17,038 bases of DNA, taken from the NCBI GenBank assembly GCA_028822475.1, contig JAPKDT010000009.1:1-17038 (forward strand). The letters run 5' to 3'. Position 1 is the stretch's first letter, and each line of letters opens with the position of its first letter. The notes under the pieces are model-generated. The model worked only from the letters and a program-made list of their open reading frames with translations. It did no database searches and was not told where the DNA came from. This stretch comes from SAR324 cluster bacterium. Lineage in GTDB: Bacteria > SAR324 > NAC60-12. The position numbers were made by a program, and so were the translations under genes. This document shows positions 1 to 7,210 of the stretch, piece after piece.

Positions 1-144
1 CAGAGGTTTGTAAGCCTTCAACTGCCTTTACCCTGGCTCCGCCCGGAACTTCTTCGGCAACCTGAAAATTCTCAGAGGTTTGTAAACCTTCCACTGCCTT
101 TACCTTAGCTCCTCCACAAACTTTTTCGGCAACCAGAAACTTCT
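1..144 (-). repeat. 72-bp (24-codon) tandem repeat inside the fliK-like gene
   Basis: Bases 1-72 and 73-144 align without gaps, matching at about 61 of 72 positions by hand. The period is a multiple of three, so the frame is kept. Each unit encodes 24 residues around GGA(K/R)VKAVEGLQTS. A degenerate half-unit pattern (IKAAESLQVVEKF, then SAAEKFLVAEKV) lies just upstream in the gene, suggesting that older 12-residue units were later amplified. The array continues past the left edge, so the copy number is unknown. Confidence 0.85.
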
Positions 145-1120
145 CTGCTGCAGACAAAGCTTCGTTTATTTTAAACTTTTCTACAACCTGAAGACTTTCC
201 GCCGCTTTTATTTTTTCCGGAGTTAAAGGTACATCTCCTCTTTTAAATTTTTGCAGATTATCTGCAGCAAGTTCTTCAGCATCTAGACTTTCCACATCTG
301 AGCCTTGACGAAAAGCTGTTTGCAAATTCTCTTGTAGACTCTCTTCCTGATTTTCAAGAATTGAATTTAGATCCTGAACAAGAGTGTTTTTGCCCTGAAC
401 CGCTTGTTTGGAGTTTGTCTGCAATTCAGGCGGTAATTCATTTTTTTGAATTTCCGGGTCAGAATTAGGTAAAGCTGAGTAGCTGGCTGTTTTTTGCAAG
501 ATAGTTTGCAGGTTACTCGTGGAAAACTCAACATCTGCTTCTAACTGAACTGCATCCACAGGAATTCCTGTACCATTTTCGAGGGATTTTACTTGCTGCA
601 ATACATTTTGCAGCAAAGGATCAGTGATCTCAGTAGTTGATTCCTGGAGTAAGGATTGGAGTCCTGTTTCGGCGATACCGGTTTCCGGAAGGATATCATA
701 ATTACTCACATCAACTGTAAACCTTGGATCTAGCACCTCAATCATTTCTGCTGAAATCGGAGTTGTTTTTTTAAAAACCTGAGTCTGCAAAGAAGATACA
801 TCCTCGCCCGAAAGATCATTATCCAATATTTCCAAAGGTATATTTGAATTATTTACAATACCTAAATCTGTTTCAGCACTTTCCAGATCAAGTTTATTTT
901 GAGTCAAAAGGACGGAATTGAGTGACGCAGACAAGCCATCTTCACCAAGAAGTTCTTCGAGCAGTTTTTCATCAAGTGGAAGTTCTGTCAGCATTTGTTC
1001 GAGTGTAGCATCAAAAACTTTATTTTCACCAACCTCTCCGGATTCCATACCAAAATCAGTTGCTGCTACTACCTCTTCAGTTCCGTGTATAACAGCTTTT
1101 TGTCCAATTGCTTCTATCAT
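1..1120 (-). CDS. fliK: Probable flagellar hook-length control protein FliK, N-terminal part only (runs off the window edge)
   Basis: An open frame starts at ATG 1120 and continues without a stop to the window edge, giving 373 codons. It is missed if both ends are required. The protein is acidic and low in complexity, rich in Gln, Leu, Glu, Ser and Thr, with no signal peptide or membrane segment. Residues from about 320 onward contain near-identical 24-residue units (…GGAKVKAVEGLQTSENF…) preceded by weaker copies (KIKAAESLQVVEKF). FliK proteins measure hook length and switch export specificity. Their N-terminal half is typically disordered and Q/S/T-rich, and the conserved Flg_hook domain is C-terminal, which here would lie outside the window. 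The call therefore rests on position: the start is 10 bases after the stop of a MotE-like gene, which follows fliJ, the usual order fliJ-motE-fliK. It could instead be another repeat-rich flagellar protein. The sequence before the ATG holds only a weak GAGA as ribosome binding site. Confidence 0.6.
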   Translation of the reverse strand, partial: MIEAIGQKAVIHGTEEVVAATDFGMESGEVGENKVFDATLEQMLTELPLDEKLLEELLGEDGLSASLNSVLLTQNKLDLESAETDLGIVNNSNIPLEILDNDLSGEDVSSLQTQVFKKTTPISAEMIEVLDPRFTVDVSNYDILPETGIAETGLQSLLQESTTEITDPLLQNVLQQVKSLENGTGIPVDAVQLEADVEFSTSNLQTILQKTASYSALPNSDPEIQKNELPPELQTNSKQAVQGKNTLVQDLNSILENQEESLQENLQTAFRQGSDVESLDAEELAADNLQKFKRGDVPLTPEKIKAAESLQVVEKFKINEALSAAEKFLVAEKVCGGAKVKAVEGLQTSENFQVAEEVPGGARVKAVEGLQTS

Positions 1121-1130
1121 AGCTATCTCA

Positions 1131-1727
1131 TTATTTTCTTGTTATCTCTTCAATCATGCTGGCTGATTCAGCCGCACCCATACTGGAAAGAATTAATGAT
1201 GCCTGTTTTTCTTTCATTTGTTTCAGGATATTGACTGCGATTTTTCTTTCAAGTTTTGCCAGTGATTGTGCTGCAACCCCTGCATCCATTTTTGAGTATA
1301 AAGCAATTGCCTTTATTAACTGAGCGTCATCCTGTGTTTTCTTTTTGGCAATATCCTTTTCAATCTCCTGTTGGAGTTTTTCCAACTGACTAACCTGCCG
1401 TTGAATATCCTCCTGAAGAGTTTTAAGCTGACCTTCTCTTCGATCGAGTTCCAAACTTCTTAAACGCAAACGATCCTGTTGTTCCGCAAGTCTGGTTAGA
1501 ATCTTTTTCTCAGTCTCAGTGAACTTTCGAGGTTTCTTTGTATTTTTTTGGTCATCTGATTTAACAGCGCAAAAATCAAGTCCGTAATCCGCGCAGAACG
1601 TACCGAAGGATTGTTTCAATTCATCGGTGCTTGTTGGTATGCTATAAGCGGGCCTTGCCAACAAGACAATTCCAATAAACAAATATAAGAATTTGTAATC
1701 ATTAATAAACTTTAGTAATTTATTCAT
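1131..1727 (-). CDS. MotE-like flagellar motor/chaperone protein (membrane anchor, coiled coil, MgtE_N-like domain)
   Basis: A 198-residue protein read from ATG 1727, chosen because AGGA lies 5 bases upstream at 1733-1736. A longer reading from TTG 1784 has no ribosome binding site. Residues 12-28 are a hydrophobic stretch ending in ARPAYS, either a signal anchor or a cleavable signal. Two cysteines follow at 44 and 52, then a charged coiled coil at about 68-130. The C-terminal domain at about 133-195 carries the pattern YSKMD…AA..L..L….A..IL..M..K.A..IL, typical of the MgtE N-terminal/MotE/FliG-middle fold. In other bacteria MotE is a periplasmic, membrane-anchored protein that helps fold or stabilise the stator protein MotB. 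The place between fliJ and the fliK-like gene fits this family. The Cys pair could form a periplasmic disulfide (inference). Confidence 0.82.
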   Translation of the reverse strand: MNKLLKFINDYKFLYLFIGIVLLARPAYSIPTSTDELKQSFGTFCADYGLDFCAVKSDDQKNTKKPRKFTETEKKILTRLAEQQDRLRLRSLELDRREGQLKTLQEDIQRQVSQLEKLQQEIEKDIAKKKTQDDAQLIKAIALYSKMDAGVAAQSLAKLERKIAVNILKQMKEKQASLILSSMGAAESASMIEEITRK

Positions 1728-1732
1728 ATCAT

Positions 1733-1736
1733 TCCT
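1733..1736 (-). promoter_or_regulatory. Shine-Dalgarno AGGA deciding the motE-like start
   Basis: AGGA lies 5 bases before ATG 1727. No comparable site precedes the in-frame TTG at 1784, so the shorter 198-residue product is preferred. Confidence 0.6.
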
Positions 1737-1792
1737 GCTGTTAACGGATATTGATGTGTATGATAATTTTGTATTATTGGGCAAAATTTTTA

Positions 1793-2233
1793 TTAATTTT
1801 GAATATTTCGTCGATAATTCTGGGCAATTTCATCCGCCTCCAAACGATCAAGACGCTCCGTTTCAGCTTTGAATTTTTCGATTTCTTTTTCCTTTAAAAT
1901 TTCCAGCACACGTTTCTTTTGGGTTGCTTGGGTCAACTCATGTCGTTTCAATTCCACTACTTCCAATTGCTCATTCAGTTGAACTTGAGTAAGTTCAAGA
2001 TGCTGTTTGATTCGTTGCTGAAAATTTCCGCCCATTAAAAGCTGATTTATTGTCACACCATCTGCTTTAGCTTTGTCTAAATCATTGTTATGAACATCTA
2101 GAGCTTCCTCCATCAGTTTTTTTCTGTCTCGATGCTGTTGCTCCAACTGCACCTGTTCCGCAAGAGCTTTCTGGTAGAGCTTTTCTAAACGTTCCCTGAC
2201 TTTTAAAGCAGTTTCCAGACTAAAACGTGGCAT
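1793..2233 (-). CDS. fliJ: Flagellar export protein FliJ
   Basis: A 146-residue, almost wholly helical, charged protein without signal peptide, the usual length for FliJ. It starts with the family pattern, a short Arg/Phe-containing N-terminus then F-x-L-E-T-A-L-K-x-R-E-x-L-E. The rest is a long coiled coil rich in Gln, Glu and Lys, ending near DEIAQNYRR. FliJ is the soluble stalk of the flagellar type III export apparatus. It sits in the FliI ATPase ring, contacts FlhA and escorts chaperones. Downstream, 65 bases on, is the MotE-like gene. Upstream is rlmB rather than fliI, so the gene appears cut off from the rest of the export cluster. The ATG has no clear Shine-Dalgarno, and a predicted promoter lies very close, so its leader may be very short. 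Confidence 0.85.
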   Translation of the reverse strand: MPRFSLETALKVRERLEKLYQKALAEQVQLEQQHRDRKKLMEEALDVHNNDLDKAKADGVTINQLLMGGNFQQRIKQHLELTQVQLNEQLEVVELKRHELTQATQKKRVLEILKEKEIEKFKAETERLDRLEADEIAQNYRRNIQN

Positions 2234-2251
2234 ATTATGATGTTGATATTG

Positions 2252-2281
2252 GTTATAATTTTTTGCGTTTCAATTATTCAA
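2252..2281 (-). promoter_or_regulatory. Candidate sigma70-type promoter for fliJ-motE-fliK
   Basis: Read on the minus strand: TTGAAT (2281-2276), an 18-base spacer, then TATAAC (2257-2252). The expected start would be only about a dozen bases before the fliJ ATG. The -35 box lies inside a small inverted repeat (GCGTT…AACGC), which might be an operator. This is pattern-based only. I saw no convincing sigma54 or sigma28 motif. Confidence 0.4.
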
Positions 2282-2373
2282 CGCACAACCACATCCAAAC
2301 TGCATGAAATTTAATGCAGGTAGATAAACTGTCAGATACACTCTACTGGCGTGAGGTTTTTCGTAGTGCAATA

Positions 2374-2398
2374 TCCCTGCAAAATATCCAGGCAGGGA
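2374..2398 (-). terminator. Hairpin after rlmB, weak terminator candidate
   Basis: The inverted repeat TCCCTGC / GCAGGGA (7 bp stem, 11-base loop) lies about 20 bases beyond the rlmB stop. No T-run follows on the minus strand, so it is either a Rho-dependent or processing site, or a pausing hairpin between rlmB and fliJ. Confidence 0.35.
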
Positions 2399-2417
2399 AT
2401 TAGACAAGGGAATTTAT

Positions 2418-3347
2418 TTAGGGGATTTGATGCTTGTTCTGTAAATGAAAGAGCACAACTGCTGCGGCATTACTGACATTTAATGAAGATACTTGCTGAT
2501 CTCCAGGAATACTCACAAGCCAGTCGCAATGTTTACGACTGAGGCGGCGCATCCCTTTTCCTTCATTGCCCAACACTAGAATTAGCGGTCTGTCCTGAGA
2601 GAGTTCCGCTACACTTTCGGCTGCATCTCCAGCAAGTCCGATCACCCAGAAACCTTTAGATTTTTGTTGCTGAAGAAATCTGGCTAGGTTCGGAACAGAG
2701 ATCACCGGGAACCATTCCGAAACTCCTGTTGAAGCCTTAGCCACCACAGCGGTTAAGCCTGAAGTGTGATCCTGAGGCACGACCACGGCACTCACTTTAA
2801 AAAAACCGCAGGTTCTCAGAATAGCACCAAGATTATGGGGATCTTCGATTTGGTCCAGTACGACAATCAATGGGTACTCACCTTCAGCGGTTTGCGGAAG
2901 ATCGGAAAGAGATGAGAAGGGCAAAGCCCCGCAACGCAACACCACACCCTGGTGAACTGCATCAGGACACATTTCTTCCAGTTTTTTGACTGGAACTTCG
3001 CTCACCGGTACTCCATGCTGTTCAGCGAGCATCCGGATTTCTCTCAAACGTTCGGAAGAATCAGCGTCTGTTTTCAAGTAGAGGTGATCCAGTTTTCTCC
3101 TTCGATGGCTCAAAGCACCCTGCACTGGAAGAATTCCATAAAGAAAATCACTTGCGGAAGCGTCTGTCTTCCTCCCTTTAGCATCTTTTTTTGCTGAGGG
3201 AAATGGGCGTCTTCTTTCATTTTCGTGTCTTTTAAACGGACTCCTCTCCTGGTTGCTTTCTTTTTTGGCGGGCTGGAATTTTCTTTCTCCAGATAAATTT
3301 TTCTTCCTGCCCTCTCCCTTTTGAGCTCTGCCTTCGTTTTTCCGCAT
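2418..3347 (-). CDS. rlmB: 23S rRNA (guanosine-2'-O-)-methyltransferase, RlmB/TrmH (SpoU) family
   Basis: A 309-residue SPOUT methyltransferase. Residues 68-140 are the substrate-binding domain, starting LYGILPVQGAL and including VHQGVV. The knotted catalytic domain follows with all three family motifs: LDQIEDPHNLGAILRT (164-179, with the catalytic-region Asn and Arg), LVLGNEGKGMRR (257-268) and SIPGDQQVSSLNVSNAAA (279-296). The family methylates the ribose 2'-OH of a guanosine in 23S rRNA (Gm2251 in E. coli) using SAM. The first 65 or so residues are an extra Lys/Arg/Glu-rich, probably disordered extension, so the protein is longer than the roughly 245 residues of E. coli RlmB. The start ATG (3347-3345) shares one base with the stop of thrH (TAATG), so translation is probably coupled. 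Assignment to RlmB rather than another TrmH paralogue is by overall resemblance. Confidence 0.85.
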   Translation of the reverse strand: MRKNEGRAQKGEGRKKNLSGERKFQPAKKESNQERSPFKRHENERRRPFPSAKKDAKGRKTDASASDFLYGILPVQGALSHRRRKLDHLYLKTDADSSERLREIRMLAEQHGVPVSEVPVKKLEEMCPDAVHQGVVLRCGALPFSSLSDLPQTAEGEYPLIVVLDQIEDPHNLGAILRTCGFFKVSAVVVPQDHTSGLTAVVAKASTGVSEWFPVISVPNLARFLQQQKSKGFWVIGLAGDAAESVAELSQDRPLILVLGNEGKGMRRLSRKHCDWLVSIPGDQQVSSLNVSNAAAVVLFHLQNKHQIP

Positions 3348-3949
3348 TATTTTTTAAGCTGTTCCAGTTCGTTTTTTAATACGTCAAATTCATGAGTCAC
3401 AGGGAAATTCGGATATTCGCCCGCAATTTTCTTTGTTGGTCTAAAGAAAATTCCATGATCCGCCTCCTGAAGCATGCTGATATCGTTGTAAGAGTCACCA
3501 ACTGCAACTATATGGAAATTCAGTTTTTTTAATGCTTTTACTGCATGTCTTTTTTGATCTTTTTGTCTAAGGCAATAATCCACAATTCGCAAATCATCAT
3601 CTAGTTTCAGAGAATGACAAAATACTGTCGGGTGTTGCAGTTTATGTAACAGTGGTTCAACAAATTCTCTGAAAGTATCAGAAAGGATTACCACTTCATT
3701 ACGTTTTCTTAACCAGCTTAAAAATTCAAATGCACCCTCCAGCGGATCCATTTGTTCCACTACTTGATGAATGTCATGAAGTGTCAATTTGTGCTGATCA
3801 CAAATTTTCAAACGGTAGCGCATCAACTCGTCATAGTCTGCAATATCACGTGTGGTGAGTTTCAAATCATCAATCCCGCTGAGACTCGCTAATCCTTTCC
3901 ATATTTCAGGAATCAAAACACCTTCAAAATCGAGACAAGCGACAGTCAT
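3347..3949 (-). CDS. thrH: ThrH-type phosphoserine phosphatase / phosphoserine:homoserine phosphotransferase
   Basis: A HAD-superfamily enzyme of 200 residues read from ATG 3949. Two possible starts lie further upstream (ATG 3967, TTG 3970), but starting here makes the N-terminus MTVACLDFEGV match the known ThrH N-terminus. None of the starts has a good Shine-Dalgarno. HAD motifs: nucleophile Asp7 in CLDFEG, Ser90 in VILSDT, the motif III Lys in DQKR (near 133), and GDSYND (151-156). Phrases such as GVLIPEIW, TTRDI.DYD and LRQKD.KR are characteristic of ThrH rather than SerB. ThrH hydrolyses phosphoserine in serine biosynthesis and can transfer the phosphate to homoserine. It is followed with one-base overlap by rlmB and lies about 120 bases after the SDR gene. 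Confidence 0.88.
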   Translation of the reverse strand: MTVACLDFEGVLIPEIWKGLASLSGIDDLKLTTRDIADYDELMRYRLKICDQHKLTLHDIHQVVEQMDPLEGAFEFLSWLRKRNEVVILSDTFREFVEPLLHKLQHPTVFCHSLKLDDDLRIVDYCLRQKDQKRHAVKALKKLNFHIVAVGDSYNDISMLQEADHGIFFRPTKKIAGEYPNFPVTHEFDVLKNELEQLKK

Positions 3950-3994
3950 TTTATTAGTGTCAGCCATCAAAAATTTTACTGTTAAACTAAAAGT

Positions 3995-4023
3995 ATTATG
4001 AAAATTGGGTGATTCAATTTCCA
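3995..4023 (-). promoter_or_regulatory. Candidate promoter for thrH-rlmB
   Basis: On the minus strand TGGAAA (4023-4018), a 17-base spacer, then CATAAT (4000-3995), a 5 of 6 match to the -10 consensus. It lies about 45 bases before the thrH ATG in the gap after the SDR gene, which would let thrH be expressed apart from the dehydrogenase operon. Confidence 0.35.
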
Positions 4024-4073
4024 GTGATAATTAAAAGTGATTCAGACATAAAAAATATTTCTGCATAAATATC

Positions 4074-4820
4074 TCAAATACAGCGTCCGCCATCAACCTC
4101 CATGCAGGTCCCCGTCACCATATCAGCTTCATCAGAACACAAAAAGAGTGCGGCATTTGCCATATCTTCAGGTTGACTTAAACGTCCCCATGGAATACTG
4201 GAAACGAATTGAGCCCTTTTTTCCGGAGTGTCTTCTCCCATAAAAAGAGGCAACATTCCCGTTTCTCCTGCAACAGGATTGATCGCATTTACGCGGATTT
4301 TAAATGTTGCTAACTCAATCGCCATGGCTTTAGTCGCCGTGATCATCGCACCTTTTGAAGTGTTGTACCATACCAGTCCTGGACGTGGACGCAGACCCGC
4401 TGTTGAGGCGACATTCAGGATTACACCGTGTCCCTGTTTTTTCATCAGCGGAACACCGTGTTTGGCGGTCAGAAAAACTGATTTAACATTGACCGCAAAA
4501 ATCTGCTCAAACTCCTCCTCAGTGACTTCTGTCATTGGTTTATTGCGGTGGGTGGTTCCGGCGTTATTAATCAGAATATCCACACGTCCATAATGCTTGA
4601 GCGTACGTTCAAACATGGAGGAAACGTCGCCATCCTGACTGACGTCACCCGCAACCGCAAGGGCATTTTTTCCTATTTCAGCAGCGACTTTTTCTGCTGA
4701 AACGAGATTAATATCCGCGATGACTACCTTTGCGCCTTCTTCGGCAAAACGAATGGCAATACCTTTACCGAATCCTGAGCCTGCACCAGTGATGACGGCG
4801 ATTTTATTTTTTAAGCGCAT
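4074..4820 (-). CDS. Short-chain dehydrogenase/reductase, NAD-type (classical SDR)
   Basis: A 248-residue protein read from ATG 4820, which has GGAG 6 bases upstream inside the last codons of the aldehyde dehydrogenase gene. Longer in-frame readings overlap that gene and add a non-homologous tail. Classical SDR features: TGAGSGFG cofactor loop (11-18), NNAG (85-88), and catalytic tetrad Asn111, Ser139, Tyr152 and Lys156 (YNTSK). Asp36 at the end of the second beta strand (VVIADI) points to NAD(H) rather than NADP(H). It ends in the usual EVDGGR. One base separates its start from the upstream stop, so it is the third gene of a dehydrogenase operon. The substrate cannot be read from sequence. 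It resembles FabG-like and sugar- or alcohol-oxidising SDRs, and the neighbours suggest catabolic oxidation of a hydroxy compound to a carbonyl. Confidence 0.85.
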   Translation of the reverse strand: MRLKNKIAVITGAGSGFGKGIAIRFAEEGAKVVIADINLVSAEKVAAEIGKNALAVAGDVSQDGDVSSMFERTLKHYGRVDILINNAGTTHRNKPMTEVTEEEFEQIFAVNVKSVFLTAKHGVPLMKKQGHGVILNVASTAGLRPRPGLVWYNTSKGAMITATKAMAIELATFKIRVNAINPVAGETGMLPLFMGEDTPEKRAQFVSSIPWGRLSQPEDMANAALFLCSDEADMVTGTCMEVDGGRCI

Positions 4821-4821
4821 T

Positions 4822-6270
4822 TTATACTCCATGTTGTATAGCAATTGTTTTAGTAACAGAAAAACCGTAAAGTGCTTCAAACCCTTTTTCACGACCGTGA
4901 CCGCTGAGTTTCACTCCGCCAAAAGGCAATTCGACTCCTCCACCCGCACCGTAATTGTTGATAAATACCTGACCGGATTTAATCTTTTTTGCCATCCGGA
5001 ACTGACGGGCACCGTCATTTGTCCAGATTCCGGAAACCAAACCAAAAGGAGTTCCATTTGCCAGCTTAACGGCTTCTTCCTCGTTTGAAAACGGCATTGC
5101 CGCAAGAACAGGCCCGAACAATTCCTCCTGCGCCACCGCATGTTCTGGAGGCACATCACGGATCAGCATCGGTTTCACATAATTCCCTTCAGCAGGCGCA
5201 TCTTCCATAATATTTCCTTCTGCAGAAATATTTAATCCGTCTGCTTTTGCCTGATTTAAATACTTTTCCACACGTATTTTTTGTTCCGGACTGATCAACG
5301 GTCCGCAATTTAAATCCCGGAATGCAGGACCGACACGTAGCTCTTTGAACCTTTCTGCTAACCTGTTCATCAATTTTTCGTAAATAGTACTTTCAACGAT
5401 CACCCGACTAGCGGCAGAGCAGGTTTGTCCACAATTTTGTATACTGGCGTTTACCAGAAATGGCAGGGCTTTTTCCAAATCAGCGTCCGCAAAAACAATT
5501 TGTGGAGATTTTCCGCCAAGTTCCAGTGTAACCGGAACTGCGTTTTTTGCGGCAGCCTGTTGAACCAAAGTTCCGACTTCCGTGGAACCTGTGAAAGAAA
5601 GGTGGTTAACTCCGGAATGATGTATGAGAGCATTTCCTGCTTCTTCGCCAAGTCCTGGAACTATATTGAAAACTCCTGGTGGGAAACCTGCTTGTCTGGC
5701 CAATTCACCGACCATCAACGCAGTTTGTGAAGCTTCTTCACCTGGTTTAAGTACACAGGCGTTACCCATTGTCAAAGCTCCACCGATTGTACGGCCAATA
5801 ATTTGGAGTGGATAATTCCAAGGGATTATATGTCCGGTCACACCGTGTGGTTCCCTGAGAGTAAGCACGGTATAGCCTTCAAGATAAGGAATTGTTTCAC
5901 CATGCACTTTGTCCGCGGCACCGCCGTAAAACTCAAAATACCTTGCACAAGCCCTTACATCCACACGGGCTTGAGTTAATGGTTTTCCTACATCACGAGC
6001 TTCCATTTCTGTCAACTCATCTTCGTTTTCCAAAATCAGCGCACTCAACTTTTGCAGCAGTCGGCCACGCTCCACAGCAGTAGTTCTTCCCCATTCACCG
6101 TCTATCGCATTTTGTGCTGCCTGTACTGCACGTTCAATATCCACGGCTGAACCTTTGGCCATTCGTGCAAACTCGCTACCGTCACTTGGATCCATTACCG
6201 GTAGTGTTTCTCCAGACTCAGGATCTTGCCAGTTACCATCTATGAGGACCTTCCCTTCAAATATTTTCAA
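4822..6270 (-). CDS. NAD(P)-dependent aldehyde dehydrogenase
   Basis: A 482-residue ALDH superfamily enzyme, full length. It starts at TTG 6270, supported by GGAG 6 bases upstream. No ATG in frame precedes it after the HIBADH-like stop, which is only 15 bases away. Active-site features: Asn152 in IIPWNYPL, Lys175 in VLKPGE, the cofactor loop FTGSTEVG (226-233), general base Glu250 in LELGGKSP, nucleophile Cys284 in NCGQTC, and the C-terminal PFGGVK.SG.GREKG motif. The family oxidises aldehydes to acids with NAD(P)+. Overall it looks like the betaine-aldehyde / general aldehyde dehydrogenase group, but the substrate is unknown. It sits between a beta-hydroxyacid dehydrogenase and an SDR, all closely spaced, so the three probably act on related intermediates. 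Confidence 0.9.
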   Translation of the reverse strand: MKIFEGKVLIDGNWQDPESGETLPVMDPSDGSEFARMAKGSAVDIERAVQAAQNAIDGEWGRTTAVERGRLLQKLSALILENEDELTEMEARDVGKPLTQARVDVRACARYFEFYGGAADKVHGETIPYLEGYTVLTLREPHGVTGHIIPWNYPLQIIGRTIGGALTMGNACVLKPGEEASQTALMVGELARQAGFPPGVFNIVPGLGEEAGNALIHHSGVNHLSFTGSTEVGTLVQQAAAKNAVPVTLELGGKSPQIVFADADLEKALPFLVNASIQNCGQTCSAASRVIVESTIYEKLMNRLAERFKELRVGPAFRDLNCGPLISPEQKIRVEKYLNQAKADGLNISAEGNIMEDAPAEGNYVKPMLIRDVPPEHAVAQEELFGPVLAAMPFSNEEEAVKLANGTPFGLVSGIWTNDGARQFRMAKKIKSGQVFINNYGAGGGVELPFGGVKLSGHGREKGFEALYGFSVTKTIAIQHGV

Positions 6271-6276
6271 GCTGTT

Positions 6277-6280
6277 CTCC
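6277..6280 (-). promoter_or_regulatory. Shine-Dalgarno GGAG deciding the TTG start of the aldehyde dehydrogenase
   Basis: GGAG lies 6 bases before TTG 6270. With no in-frame ATG nearby that would give a complete N-terminus, this supports the unusual TTG start. Confidence 0.65.
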
Positions 6281-6285
6281 AGTAT

Positions 6286-7176
6286 TTAATTTTTTTTCTG
6301 CTTATTCATTGACTCCAACCGGGCAATCAAACTTGAAGTATCCCAGCGGCTTCCGCCGAGAGCCTGAACTTCTGAATAAAATTGATCCACCAGTGCAGTA
6401 ACAGGCAAATGTGCCTTGTTGGAACGGCCTTCCTCAAGTGCCATTCCCAAATCTTTTCGCATCCAATCAACGGCAAACCCATAATCGAAAAAATTTTCAT
6501 TCATAGTTTTGTAACGGTTTTCCATTTGCCATGATTGAGCCGCACCTTTGGATATTGTTTCGATCACCTGTTCCACGTCAAGTCCGACTGCCTTCGCAAA
6601 ATGAATTCCTTCCGCCAAACCCTGTACTATTCCGGCGATACAAATTTGGTTAACCATTTTTGTCAATTGTCCATAACCCACCGGTCCCAGGAGCTTTATC
6701 ATTTTTGCGTAATTTCTAATGAGAAGTTCTGCTTTTGCAAAACTTTCTTCGTCGCCGCCGACCATTACGGTCAGCACACCATTTTCCGCCCCGGCCTGGC
6801 CTCCGGAAACAGGAGCATCGAGAAAAGTGCACTCCAGTTTATGTGCGGCATCCGCAAGTTCACGGGCGACTTTGGCTGATGCAGTGGTGTGATCAACAAA
6901 CACTGTTCCGGAAGCCATTCCCGAAAAGGCACCATCATCTCCTGTTGTAACCGAACGCAGATCATCATCGTTACCCACGCAGGCAAAGACATAATCCGCG
7001 CCTTTTGCTGCTTCCGCAGGTGTTAATGCCAACTCACCACCGTATTCTTTTACCCATTTTTCAGCTTTTACTGTGGTGCGGTTATAGACTGTAACTTTGT
7101 GACCGGCTTTGGCTAAGAATCCCGCCATAGGATAACCCATTACGCCGAGTCCAATGAATGCTGTTTTTTCAGACAT
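6286..7176 (-). CDS. Beta-hydroxyacid dehydrogenase, 3-hydroxyisobutyrate dehydrogenase / tartronate semialdehyde reductase family
   Basis: A 296-residue protein, the typical family length. The N-terminal Rossmann domain starts FIGLGVMGYPMAG (7-19), and YNR (31-33) after the second beta strand suggests NADP(H) preference. The substrate signature DAPVSGGQAGAENG spans 120-133. The catalytic Lys173 is in the family motif GPVGYGQLTKMVNQ, followed by the all-helical C-terminal domain. Members interconvert 2- or 3-hydroxy acids and semialdehydes (3-hydroxyisobutyrate, tartronate semialdehyde, sulfolactaldehyde, succinic semialdehyde). Which of these applies is not visible. It is the first intact gene of an operon with ALDH and SDR genes (15-base and 1-base gaps). 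No transporter, aldolase or regulator is next to it. The ATG has no clear Shine-Dalgarno. Confidence 0.88.
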   Translation of the reverse strand: MSEKTAFIGLGVMGYPMAGFLAKAGHKVTVYNRTTVKAEKWVKEYGGELALTPAEAAKGADYVFACVGNDDDLRSVTTGDDGAFSGMASGTVFVDHTTASAKVARELADAAHKLECTFLDAPVSGGQAGAENGVLTVMVGGDEESFAKAELLIRNYAKMIKLLGPVGYGQLTKMVNQICIAGIVQGLAEGIHFAKAVGLDVEQVIETISKGAAQSWQMENRYKTMNENFFDYGFAVDWMRKDLGMALEEGRSNKAHLPVTALVDQFYSEVQALGGSRWDTSSLIARLESMNKQKKN

Positions 7177-7210
7177 ATTTTCTGTTTTGTGTTTGAAATT
7201 AGATTATTAA

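Noticed and set aside
1..144. CRISPR-like direct repeats at the left edge
   Set aside because: The units are contiguous with no spacers, and the 72-base period is in frame with the open coding sequence.
918..1234. Plus-strand Ser-rich open frames near the left end
   Set aside because: They are antisense to the start of the fliK-like gene and the end of the motE-like gene; the Ser-rich composition is the complement of Glu/Leu codons.
4228..5088. Open frames of over 100 codons on the plus strand opposite the SDR and aldehyde dehydrogenase genes
   Set aside because: They lie fully antisense to genes with intact catalytic motifs, have no ribosome binding sites or recognisable domains, and their composition mirrors the opposite strand.
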